49,974 nt of DNA, taken from assembly GCA_030602785.1 (NCBI GenBank), contig JAUVZB010000010.1, positions 1 through 49,974 on the forward strand, read 5' to 3'. Made by a program: the position numbers and the translations under genes. Numbering within the stretch: position 1 is the stretch's first letter; each line of letters opens with the position of its first letter. Source of the stretch: Dehalococcoidia bacterium (GTDB taxonomy: Bacteria; Chloroflexota; Dehalococcoidia; GIF9; AB-539-J10). Below the pieces are notes generated by a model. It saw only the letters and a list, made by a program, of their open reading frames with translations. It had not been told where the DNA came from and searched no databases. Below are positions 16,174-24,476 of the stretch, piece by piece.

Positions 16174-17573
16174 ATGGGTGTCACGTCAAGTACCAATGAA
16201 GGCACAAACTCCAAGGCCCTTTTTCTTTTCGGGGCTGGTGCATCGGTTGCTGCGGGTGTACCAACAACAGTCAAGTTCGTCGACGCTTACATCGAGTCGT
16301 TGCAGGACTCCAGGCAAGGTGAAACTGTGCAACGAATCGTGAAGATTCTCCGCAAGCGTCTCGGGGAAGAGTTAACAGACGTCGAAGTCCTGCTCGAGAC
16401 TCTTGATTTGCTAGACAAACACGACAATGTCGTATCCGACACTTGGTTCTATGAGGGTGGGAAGTATCGGCTCGAAGACTGCGCTCCCAAGGGTCCTCTG
16501 GCCAAATGCTTGAGATCCTTCATCAGGTCGAGGGCCTCTGTCGCTCCCGACAAGGTGCAATATTTGAAGGATCTCCTTGGTTTCGTCGAAGAGTCATCTC
16601 CTCTGGACATCATCTCACTGAACTATGACTCTTGCGTGGAGCAGTTCTGCGCAATGCATAAGCTCCGATACGAAGACGGTTTTGAGCTTTGGTGGGACAA
16701 ATCCGTCTTGAAACGTGACGGTACTCATGTGCGTCTGTTCAAACTGCACGGATCGGTGTTTTGGTACCAGAGCAATCATGGAGGCTACCTCAAACTGCCA
16801 ATACAACCCAGTGACAACCCCGTCAAGCTGTTCACTGGCGAGATCGCTGAGAACCTCATACTGTACCCAGTGCAGAAGCCAGACTACCCAGAGCCTCTGC
16901 TAGAACTGCTGATTGAAGCTGGCAGGCTGCTTTCATTGTCTGTGTATCGCTTCCTGGTCGTCGTTGGTTACTCATTTCGTGACCCACACATCACACGCAT
17001 GGTTCTCGATGCAGCAAGGAAGAACCCAAGTCTGTACATCATTCTTATTGACATTCGAGCCAACAAAATCTACGAAGACCGTCTGAGATACTACGACCAG
17101 GCAAGCCAGGTGCTTTCACCGGTACACGATCGTGTCATACGTCTGCCATACAAGTTCGAGGAGGTATTGCCACAGCTGCGCGATGTCTACCTGAAGAACC
17201 TAAGTGACGGCCTGACCAAGTATGACGAGAAGAGACGGCAAGAGCGCCTTGGACAGTCTCCGGACTGGCAATCATGCGTCATGCCCTTTGCGTTCGGGGG
17301 GTTCAGTGATGGGCTTGAACTCACGCTAGCCAGACTCGAGGAGCGTGGACAGGCTCCTGAGTGGCCTACTCATATCGAGCCTCTTCTGCTTCACGCGGCA
17401 AGTCTCTTGGCTAATGGATATACCGAACTAGGTTTGTCCCGTTTAGCTGAAGTTGTGACCACGTTAGGCAGAACTCTCCAAGATGGGATTTGGGTAGAAC
17501 TCCCCCAGAAAGACAAGGCCCCAGGCATCGAACTCTCTTTTGGCGTGCCTCATCACGATGGCAGCACCACTAG
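16174..17573 (+). CDS. SIR2-domain protein, fused to a transposase by an IS insertion
   Basis: An N-terminal SIR2-like NAD-binding domain is clear: LFLFGAGASVAAGVPT (nucleotide loop, residues about 17-32), SLNYDS (Asn150), KLHGS (candidate catalytic His192) and VVGYSFRDPHI (about 263-273). The C-terminal part (about 300-466) is unrecognised and could be a sensor. Such proteins degrade NAD in several phage-defence systems; that role is inferred here. The ATG at 16174 is 9 nt after AAGGAG. An IS inserted at the CTAG at 17570-17573. Rejoining the flanks gives only R-V-I and a TGA stop, a native protein of 469 residues. With the IS present the frame runs on without a stop into the transposase (to 19038). 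Confidence 0.85.
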
Positions 17574-19179
17574 GAGCCTGTCGGAGAAACAACTCTCATT
17601 GCCAGGTAGGATAGGGCATCGAGACGGAACACTCGTACGGTATAGTAGTAGTGTGAAAACATTCAAGCCGTACGCGCCGAATCAACTGCTGCTGCTACCG
17701 CCGGTGTTGCAGGAATGGCTGCCCGAAGGCCATCTGGCGCTGTTCATCAGCGATGTGGTGGACGCACTGGACTTGACTCCGATTGTGGCGAGATATGAGA
17801 GAGGCGACGGGCGAGGCCAGCCCCCGTATCACCCGGCGCTGATGGTGAAGCTCCTTCTGTACGCTTACTGCACGGGAAAACCGTCGTCCCGGCAGATTGA
17901 GAAGGCGACCTACGAGGAAGTGCCATACCGCGTACTGGCAGCCAACCAGCACCCGGACCACGACAGCATCGCTGCCTTCCGGCAGCGGCACCTGGCGGTA
18001 CTCGCGGGGTTGTTCGGAGAGGTCCTGCAGCTCTGCCGGCGCGCCGGTCTGGTGAAGCTGGGTCACGTGGCACTGGATGGGACGAAGATTCTGGCCAATG
18101 CCTCAAAGCACAAGGCTATGAGCTACGGTCGGATGGGCGAGGTTGAGATGAGACTCGATCAGGAGATTGCGGCCCTCCTCGCGCAGGCACAGCAAGTCGA
18201 CGCTGCGGAGGACGCGCTGTATGGCAAGGGTCGATGTGGGGATGAGCTCCCGGCTGAGCTCGCTCGGCGGGAGAGCCGCCTGCGGAAAATCCGTGAGGCC
18301 AAAGCAGAACTGGAGGCAGAGGCGGAAGCCAGGGTGGCGACTGTGGCCCAGACCAGGCGCGAGGAGCGTGATACCCGAGAGACGGGACGGAAGCCTGGGA
18401 GCCGCCCACCCCGGATGCCGGACTCGGCCAAGGCGCAACCGAAAGCCAGTGCTCAGCGGAACTTCACCGATCCCGACTCCCGGATCATGAAAGACGGAGC
18501 GACCAAGAGCTTCGTGCAGGCCTACAATGCCCAGGTGGTGGTGGACGAGAAGGCACAGGTTATCGTGGCGGCGGACGTGACCCAGGAGGCGAACGACAAG
18601 CAGCAGCTGTCCCCGATGCTCACACAGGTGGTGTCAAATTGCGGAACAGCCCCTGCTGTAGCGAGCGCCGACAGCGGCTATTTCAGCGAGGCGAATGTGA
18701 CCGAACCCTCCCTGGCGGCAATCGACCTGTACGTGCCCCCCGACCGGCAGAAGCATGGGGGGACCACTCCTCCCACCGGCATGCCGGCACCCATCCCGCT
18801 GGACGCACCGGCGAGCGTCGCGATGCGAGGCAGGCTACAAAGCGAGGAGGGGCACGCGATCTATGCCCGGCGCAAGACAATCGTGGAGCCGGTATTCGGG
18901 CAGGTCAAGGAGACTCGTGGCTTCCGGCGCTTCTCGTTCCGTGGCGTGGACAAGGTCCGCGACGAGTGGCTACTGATCTGCCTGACACACAACCTGCTGA
19001 AGCTGTTCCGGGCGGGATGGACGCCACAGGCGGCCTGAGGCCCCCCTGGAGGAGCAATCCGGCCACGGCGCAGTACGCTGGGGCTCTCCATGCACACTCG
19101 CGCCCATAGGAAACCCGAGGACTACCTCCTCCCTATGCTGTGACATGAGTGTCAGCACCGTCGTTTCTCCGACAGGCTC
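17574..19179. mobile_element. IS1182-family insertion sequence, complete (1,606 bp)
   Basis: Terminal inverted repeats GAGCCTGTCGGAGAAACA (left) and GTTTCTCCGACAGGCTC (right) bound a single transposase gene. The flanks are CTAG on both sides (17570-17573 and 19180-19183), consistent with a 4-bp target duplication. The insertion is 8 bp before the stop codon of the SIR2 gene. A 164-bp relative with the same ends is at 15456-15619. Confidence 0.93.
17653..19038 (+). CDS. IS1182-family transposase
   Basis: A 461-residue DDE-type transposase. The N-terminal DUF772-type domain shows YHPALMVKLLLYAYCTG and HPDHDSIAAFRQRH. The first catalytic Asp is in HVALDGTKILANAS, the second in VASADSGYFSE, and the Glu in KTIVEPVFGQVKETRGFRRF. 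I take the GTG at 17653 (VKTFKPYAP) as the start because the family begins with this segment. The frame is open upstream through the terminal repeat into the SIR2 gene, so a SIR2-transposase fusion is the default translation product unless the transposase start is used independently. The gene looks intact. Confidence 0.92.
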   Translation: MKTFKPYAPNQLLLLPPVLQEWLPEGHLALFISDVVDALDLTPIVARYERGDGRGQPPYHPALMVKLLLYAYCTGKPSSRQIEKATYEEVPYRVLAANQHPDHDSIAAFRQRHLAVLAGLFGEVLQLCRRAGLVKLGHVALDGTKILANASKHKAMSYGRMGEVEMRLDQEIAALLAQAQQVDAAEDALYGKGRCGDELPAELARRESRLRKIREAKAELEAEAEARVATVAQTRREERDTRETGRKPGSRPPRMPDSAKAQPKASAQRNFTDPDSRIMKDGATKSFVQAYNAQVVVDEKAQVIVAADVTQEANDKQQLSPMLTQVVSNCGTAPAVASADSGYFSEANVTEPSLAAIDLYVPPDRQKHGGTTPPTGMPAPIPLDAPASVAMRGRLQSEEGHAIYARRKTIVEPVFGQVKETRGFRRFSFRGVDKVRDEWLLICLTHNLLKLFRAGWTPQAA

Positions 19180-19362
19180 CTAGGGTGATTTGAACGTCCG
19201 ACAGGTGGTCTCGGAATACGTGGCTCGCCATTGTCCCCCCGAATTCAGGCTAGAACGCCAGAGTTTGCATCTTTGCGACCCGCAGCTCTTTCACCATCAA
19301 GGAGCCAAATCGAGAATATTGCGAGGAGTTCGGGAAAGATTCAACGCAGTGGATCAAGCTTT

Positions 19363-21201
19363 CTATCGAGACGACCAGTCTGGGTTCAGGTCATTGGCAT
19401 TGTTGCTGGTAAGTCTGGCAACAATCTCCTTTGTGCCAGTATCAAGAACACAGAGTTCCCAGTTTTCATCCCTGTAACAACCAAAGATCAACTGACTACT
19501 GTCTGGAGAGAAGGACCCATGGTAAGCCTTCTCTGCCACTTCGGAAGTATATCCACTTTGTATTTCAAGAAGGCTTATTGCCGGATTGCAGAGAGCGGCC
19601 CTTTTCGAGACTGCAAGATACTTTCCATCGGGAGACCAGTCTGCTAGAAACATTGTCTGGTCAATGGAAATATCTTGGGCGCGGGTCACTTGAGTACCAT
19701 TAGAATTCATTATGTAGACGAGCCGAGATGTGCTGTAAGGATAATCCCCTCGTTTTGAGACAAAGGCTATCTTGCTGCCATCCGGTGACCAGATTGGGTA
19801 TTTGTCCTCACCAGGATGACCAGTAAGGTTGACCTGGTTGCTTCCATCAGCACTCATGATGTAGATCTCGTCATTTCCGTCGCGATCTGACACAAAGGCT
19901 ATCTTGCTGCCATCCGGTGACCACGCAGGACAATCATCTGAAGATGGACTACTTGTCAAGGCAATTGCGTTCTCTCCGTTAGCATCCATCACATAGATTT
20001 CAGCATCATCATCGCGATTAGAGGCAAAGGCGATTCTTGTTGCGTCAGGCGACCATCTAGGGTACCAGTCAGCCGCTGGATTCCTAGTGAGGTTCACTTG
20101 ATTCGTACCATCAGTATTCATAACATAGATCTCGTGATTGCCATCGCGTTCAGAGACGAAAGCAATCTTCCCTGCTATTGAGAAGTTGGCCCATACGCTC
20201 TTATCAGAATTCATGATGGTTGTGATTGATGGACTTGAGCCTGCAGCGTCTCCAGACCAGTAATCGAACTTGTAGCCTGCTGATGGAATAGCCGTAAGGG
20301 TAACTACGGCCCCACTGTCAAAGGTGCCGCTGCTAGGACTTATGGTACCGCCTCCTGGTGGGACAACTCCTCTTGTCAAGGCGTAGTGACCCGGGGCAGG
20401 TGCTGACGGCAAGTCTGTTGTGGGAACAGGGGAGTCGGTCATGCTTGAAGGCCAAAGATTGCTAACGAGGACTGTCACCAATACAAAGGCCACAATCCCA
20501 ATAAACCACTTTGCCCAAGTCGGCACTGTGTCTTTGTGAGTGACCGGTGGAGGTGGCGCGTGCGTGGTTTTCGTAGCTCGTGGTATGCCTCCAGCTCTCG
20601 CTTTGACTGGCTCTGGCTTCGTACGAAGCTCTACTCTCACCTCAGCTACCTCTTCGTCCAGAAAGAGCGAGACACCACCAACGTACGTCTTGCCCCAGTC
20701 CTCACCTACAGCTTCAATCTCCACTCTACAAGGCAGATCAGCTCCCTCGGACAGCGGCACGTTCGCAGCGATTCTGAGCCATGTGTTCGACGGGTCTGAT
20801 AGGTCGACAAACCCCTGACCAAAGGGCCCCCCAGCGTTGCTTGCAACGAATGAACCACTCTGCAGCACACCGGGCTCCACATCTACGAAGGAAATGCCGT
20901 CAGGGTCCATCACAGGGACAGGCTTGTCTGTAGCGGACGCAGCTTGCTGTCCACCGGCGGTCGCGTTTCTCTTAACCCACTCCTCATGGTAGCGCCGTCT
21001 CTTCTCAGCATCAGCCAAATACAAGTAGGCAATGTTGAGCTTCGTCATACGTTCGCCGGCAGACGGGTCCTTGTTGCGGTCTGGATGGTACTTCTGAGCT
21101 AGCTTCGCGTACGCCACCTTGATGATTTCAGGTTCAGCCGATGGGTGAACCTGCAGTATTGCGTAGTAGTCTTCCCAATGGTCTTCCCAATGCTCTGGCA
21201 T
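19363..21201 (-). CDS. Membrane J-domain protein with TolB-type beta-propeller
   Basis: A 612-residue protein of unusual layout. A J domain occupies residues about 9-75 with HPD at 39-41, followed by an unknown beta domain (about 100-200), one membrane segment ([18 protein letters not shown], near 240), and an InlB-like repeat ([20 protein letters not shown]). The C-terminus is a set of TolB/WD40-like repeats of the form [18 protein letters not shown] and [24 protein letters not shown] domains stimulate Hsp70 in the cytoplasm; the propeller would be outside. The VWA gene lies immediately upstream with a 3-bp gap, so the two probably form one system. The function is unknown. Confidence 0.88.
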   Translation of the reverse strand: MPEHWEDHWEDYYAILQVHPSAEPEIIKVAYAKLAQKYHPDRNKDPSAGERMTKLNIAYLYLADAEKRRRYHEEWVKRNATAGGQQAASATDKPVPVMDPDGISFVDVEPGVLQSGSFVASNAGGPFGQGFVDLSDPSNTWLRIAANVPLSEGADLPCRVEIEAVGEDWGKTYVGGVSLFLDEEVAEVRVELRTKPEPVKARAGGIPRATKTTHAPPPPVTHKDTVPTWAKWFIGIVAFVLVTVLVSNLWPSSMTDSPVPTTDLPSAPAPGHYALTRGVVPPGGGTISPSSGTFDSGAVVTLTAIPSAGYKFDYWSGDAAGSSPSITTIMNSDKSVWANFSIAGKIAFVSERDGNHEIYVMNTDGTNQVNLTRNPAADWYPRWSPDATRIAFASNRDDDAEIYVMDANGENAIALTSSPSSDDCPAWSPDGSKIAFVSDRDGNDEIYIMSADGSNQVNLTGHPGEDKYPIWSPDGSKIAFVSKRGDYPYSTSRLVYIMNSNGTQVTRAQDISIDQTMFLADWSPDGKYLAVSKRAALCNPAISLLEIQSGYTSEVAEKAYHGSFSPDSSQLIFGCYRDENWELCVLDTGTKEIVARLTSNNANDLNPDWSSR

Positions 21202-21204
21202 GGC

Positions 21205-21858
21205 CTATCGATCTCTCCCTGGGCCTGAGCCTAGCTGTGGAAGCTTGGCCGCCGTTGAGCTGATTCCCTGTCCAAAATGCTCTTGCGCAACCTTAACTCC
21301 CAAGCTGGTGCGCGAGGCCAACTGTTTGAGGAATCTTTCATCCGCATCATCCGTGCCAATCGTCATTATGTCAATTCCTGCCCTCTTTGCCCGCTGTGCT
21401 GCGTGCAGAGTCACACTCGGCAAGTTGGGCATACCATCAGTGACGATGACCATAATACGAGGCCCAACTTTCTTGGCCAATCTGTCCACGGCCATGCCAA
21501 TCGCATCAGCCATGTTTGTGCCCCCACCTGTCTGGATCTTCTGTACTTCTCGCTGAAAGGTGGAGACATCTATTGTGGGGTCACACAAGTGGCGTGCCTT
21601 GTCGTCAAAGCAAATCAAGCCAGTGAGATAGCGCTTGGCACGTGCATCTCGCGAGAACTCAATCGCACCTCGCTTGGCTTGGACAAGCTTGTGGCCGTCC
21701 ATGCTGCCAGAGGAGTCAACCACGAGATACACATACCCAACACCTCCCTGCACGGTTTGAACAGGTTGCCCTTCAGCACGTACTACGAAACCACGTGGCG
21801 AAACCTGCCGCTCTCTGTCGACGCTCCTCCGGTTTGTCTCTATCTCTCTCTCGGACAT
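21205..21858 (-). CDS. von Willebrand factor A domain protein
   Basis: A 217-residue cytoplasmic VWA protein. The metal-ion-dependent adhesion site is complete: DSSGS (Asp48-Ser50-Ser52), a Thr in GGGTNMADA and an Asp in IVTDGMPN. The C-terminal helix-strand pattern (GIDIMTIGTDDADERFLKQLAS) is typical of the fold. The ATG at 21858 is 8 nt behind GGAGG. It is the first gene of a two-gene operon with the J-domain/propeller protein. VWA proteins usually mediate metal-dependent protein binding, so it may recruit a client to the J-domain partner; this is inference. Confidence 0.9.
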   Translation of the reverse strand: MSEREIETNRRSVDRERQVSPRGFVVRAEGQPVQTVQGGVGYVYLVVDSSGSMDGHKLVQAKRGAIEFSRDARAKRYLTGLICFDDKARHLCDPTIDVSTFQREVQKIQTGGGTNMADAIGMAVDRLAKKVGPRIMVIVTDGMPNLPSVTLHAAQRAKRAGIDIMTIGTDDADERFLKQLASRTSLGVKVAQEHFGQGISSTAAKLPQLGSGPGRDR

Positions 21859-22103
21859 CCCAATTCCTCCGTTCACCACACCTTGACCTGTCTACCACAT
21901 CAAAGTGTTGGCAAGACTCTCTCGTGAATGCAAATTGAGCGCTGGCAAGGCAAGATTCAAGACCAACGGAAGCGAGATGACGTGTATAAGCATCTTCATC
22001 CACCACCCTGGGAGCAGGAGTCTGTGTACCACAGGGGAACTACACGCAAATCTGCCACATCACGGTTTGAACGTCAATGTCTATACAGAAATGCCGCGAT
22101 GCG

Positions 22104-22187
22104 GGGTTAGTAGGGTTAGACTTGCAGCTTGTATGTGTTGAGGTTCTCGTCATCACACATACATTCAAAGCCTAACCCTTCTAACCC
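22104..22187. repeat. 84-nt hairpin, family B copy 2
   Basis: GGGTTAGTAGGGTTAGACTT pairs with AAGCCTAACCCTTCTAACCC. The arms extend through TTGTATGTGTTG and CACACATACA, so nearly the whole unit can fold. It lies in the gap upstream of the VWA gene. Confidence 0.85.
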
Positions 22188-22254
22188 TGAACACTCCTGA
22201 TGAACGTGCCAGCCTGAGATACTGTCGCAGACAACCTGAGAGCAACTAACTGAA

Positions 22255-22343
22255 CTAAGTGGTTCGGGGTCACTACTAGCTGTTTGGAGTCAAATGCTAG
22301 TAGGCTTGGGTAATGGTGATCAGAAAGTGCTTAGTGCGCTTAG
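22255..22343. repeat. Hairpin A, copy 3 (89 nt)
   Basis: It starts CTAAGTGGTTCGGGGTCAC and ends AAAGTGCTTAGTGCGCTTAG. The right arm matches copies 1 and 2; the loop has diverged and includes its own inverted pair CTACTAGCTG / AATGCTAGTAG. The gap 21859-22551 holds only these repeats. Confidence 0.75.
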
Positions 22344-22551
22344 TCTTTTGACGACAGACAGATGGGATGTCGTAGGACTGTGATGCAAGTTGGCACTGAT
22401 TTCGGAGGGGGAGGTCAGGTGCCCCATAGCTGCTCGGTAGCATTCTGAGCGTGTGAGCGCGAATCGTTGACAACGGTCAGATGCAGCAGTAGAGTGGATA
22501 AGGAAACGGAATAGACTGCAGAACGTCAACGCATGGCGGCAAAGGAGAAAG

Positions 22552-22731
22552 ATGAGCAAGGAAGCTAAGTCAAGAACAGAGAAGGAGAGTTTCTTCCCCG
22601 AAAGATTGTTCGGGGGCGAGCATTACAAGACTACCATTTCGGATGGCAAGGACAAGGTCGAGGGGAGAGGGCGAACCTCTGAAGAGGCCGAAAAACTTGC
22701 AGGGAAGAAGTGGGACAGTAAGAAGAGCTAA
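22552..22731 (+). CDS. Small hydrophilic protein lying between two hairpin repeats
   Basis: A 59-residue protein, MSKEAKSRTEKESFFPERLF then GGEHYKTTISDGKDKVEGRG and a tail ending KKWDSKKS. The ATG follows AAAGGAG. It is strongly charged with no Cys and no membrane segment. The stop codon TAA lies within the first bases of the hairpin at 22728, and another hairpin of the same family lies about 200 bp upstream, so the gene looks like a cassette. A similar pattern (GGEHYKTTISDG) reminds me of small stress-type proteins, but I cannot name a family. Confidence 0.6.
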   Translation: MSKEAKSRTEKESFFPERLFGGEHYKTTISDGKDKVEGRGRTSEEAEKLAGKKWDSKKS

Positions 22732-22829
22732 GTGGACTAAGTGCTTCTGGGGGACTGCTAACAGCCTGAAGTTGATAGTCAGCTATCAGACTTGGATAAC
22801 AGTGGCCTGAAAGTGCTTGGTGTGCTTAG
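22728..22829. repeat. Hairpin A, copy 4 (102 nt)
   Basis: The left arm CTAAGTGGACTAAGTGCTT pairs imperfectly with AAAGTGCTTGGTGTGCTTAG. The loop contains a second inverted pair (TGATAGTCAGCTATCA). It ends 12 bp before the stop of the converging nuclease-like gene. Confidence 0.78.
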
Positions 22830-22840
22830 TCGTCACTGGC

Positions 22841-23251
22841 CTAGTCCAAGCTCCATTGCTCCTCGTAACGTTTCCACTCCTCATCCAACAGCTCAGGACT
22901 GAGAGTTATGTCGCCACCTTCGCTCACATGTGGTCGAACTTTGTCGACTGGGATAACCCACGCCTCACGCCCTTCTCTCCCATCCAAAGTGAGCACGATG
23001 ACCAGATAGTCGAACGCCAGGCTCTTCTCAGTCTCAGACCACCACAGTTTCTTGATCTGGTTGCCATAGCCGTCCGGGAGAGCTTCCCCTCTGGATTTCA
23101 CCTGCAATCGCACATATCGGCCATCTGGAATCCTGACCAAGACATCGAAACCCTGACAATCAATCAGTGGTACACAGGGAATCAACCCGTGCTGAAGCAA
23201 CCGCATGCAAGTGTATGCTTCAGCGACTTTGCCTACCAGAATTGGACCCAT
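22841..23251 (-). CDS. PD-(D/E)XK nuclease-like protein
   Basis: A 136-residue single-domain protein with the layout of small restriction-endonuclease-like proteins. An early Glu sits in GKVAEAYTCMRLL, the metal-binding Asp in CQGFDVLV, and the core in YVRLQVKSRG (Q-V-K replacing ExK, as in several families of this fold). A later strand reads AWVIPVDKV. The third possible start (23251) is 5 nt from AGGAGG; the first two are too close. Proteins of this type occur in mobile elements and defence islands. The substrate is unknown, and the fold is assigned by motif only. Confidence 0.75.
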   Translation of the reverse strand: MGPILVGKVAEAYTCMRLLQHGLIPCVPLIDCQGFDVLVRIPDGRYVRLQVKSRGEALPDGYGNQIKKLWWSETEKSLAFDYLVIVLTLDGREGREAWVIPVDKVRPHVSEGGDITLSPELLDEEWKRYEEQWSLD

Positions 23252-23257
23252 CATCAC

Positions 23258-23756
23258 CTCCTCGACTAGCCAGCAATGCTTCGGCTAGCTGAACCTCTAT
23301 AGTTGATCATAGCCCCTTCTATCACCACATGCATCCTATTAGAAATGGGTGCACACCACTTCATGATAGGGAAGGCCAGTGATCGAGTCATCAGGCGATC
23401 AGAGGACTGCAACTCACATCGGCACTGATTTCGGGGGGAAGGCCAGTCCCTCTTGTGCCAATAGCTCGTTGCACATCAGCACAAAAGGGCTAGGACCATT
23501 AGCCTTTGCGTCATCAACGACCACTAGGTATTCAGATATAGAATTGTAATTGTCACCGGGATGATGATTGCAGTGAAGGCACTGACTCCCCAGTATGGTG
23601 CCTTCGGTGGACAGAGGGGAAGATGCTGTGCGGAGGACGATTCAGCCCCTCGAGGACTCCTGAGGCTGCGTTTGTGGCAATCATTGATGCTGAAGTGAGT
23701 TAGATAGGCCAGTCGATGACCTCTCGGTGGGGCAGTATGACGAAGGAGGTGGCGGT
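23258..23756. other. Gap with repeat fragments
   Basis: No gene is convincing. The stretch at about 23556-23605 (ACCGGGATGATGATTGCAGT and onward) resembles segments at about 15950 and 24240 that follow the family B hairpins, so it is a degraded copy of that repeat. Confidence 0.5.
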
Positions 23757-23996
23757 ATGGCATTCTCGGAGACTGTGAAGGACGAGGCCTACAAGAGGTC
23801 TGGTGGAAGATGTGAATGCACCAGACAGCATGTCGGTAAAGATGCTCCCCATCATGGTGGTAGATGCAGCAAGACCTTCACGAGGCACGGTGCATGGGAA
23901 GCCCACCACCTCGCAGCTGGTGGCTCAGATACACTGTCCAACTGCGAAGCCTTGTGCATCGCGTGTCATGAATTGACTCCCACGTACGGGCGCTAG
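23757..23996 (+). CDS. Small HNH-type protein
   Basis: A 79-residue protein with an HNH (beta-beta-alpha-metal) core: an early C-x-C (RCECTR), a later Cys (GRCSKTF), then WEAHHLAAGGSDTLSNCEAL with the catalytic-type HH and the Asn, then CIACHE closing the zinc site. The ATG is 7 nt behind AAGGAGG. HNH proteins cut DNA in restriction, homing and phage packaging. This minimal version carries no other domain. It is alone between repeats, so a partner is not evident. Confidence 0.8.
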   Translation: MAFSETVKDEAYKRSGGRCECTRQHVGKDAPHHGGRCSKTFTRHGAWEAHHLAAGGSDTLSNCEALCIACHELTPTYGR

Positions 23997-24086
23997 GTGC
24001 ACCAAGAGACACTCACGTTCTTCCTCAGAAGGTTCCCCACGTGACCTCCGCACAGCATGTGGGCAGTCGGCAGTATGTGGGTAACA

Positions 24087-24170
24087 GGGTTAAACGGGTT
24101 AGGCTTGCAGACTATGGGCTTCGACGTATTCACACTCACCCGTACTTTCAAGGCCTAACCCTACTGACCC
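24087..24170. repeat. 84-nt hairpin, family B copy 3
   Basis: GGGTTAAACGGGTTAGGCTT pairs with AAGGCCTAACCCTACTGACCC apart from a few mismatches. The following 125 bp (to about 24295) resemble the sequence after copy 1. The gap 23997-24476 holds no gene that I can support. Confidence 0.83.
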
Positions 24171-24476
24171 GCTCGTTAGTCGCTGCAGCGTGAGCTTCAC
24201 CAACAACCACAAGACCACAAGCTATTGACTGCCAACAGTCATCGGGGTGATGATACAGATGAAGGCAATGGCTCCCCGGGTGGTGCCATCCGTCAATAGG
24301 AGCGACTGCGTTGAGATCTAGCCCTAGGCTGTTGGCCCCCCAGCTCTCACCAACCAGGCCTTCTGTCCGCTTGTTGATCACAGAATGACCACCACTAGGA
24401 CAGGTCAGCTAGCTCACTAGGTCAACACAAGCTAGAATAGAGATAGAACAACCTCAACTCTGGCTGACAGGAGAGA

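Noticed and set aside
18103-18438. Minus-strand ORFs inside the transposase
   Set aside because: They are GC-driven shadows of a well-conserved transposase frame.
16153-19038. A single native 961-residue gene
   Set aside because: Terminal inverted repeats and CTAG duplications show that the second half is an inserted IS; the native SIR2 ORF ends three codons past the insertion.
10234-22829. Integron attC sites with gene cassettes
   Set aside because: The hairpins resemble attC in size and pairing, but the RYYYAAC and GTTRRRY core sites are not present, no IntI-type integrase is seen, and the genes between them lie on both strands.
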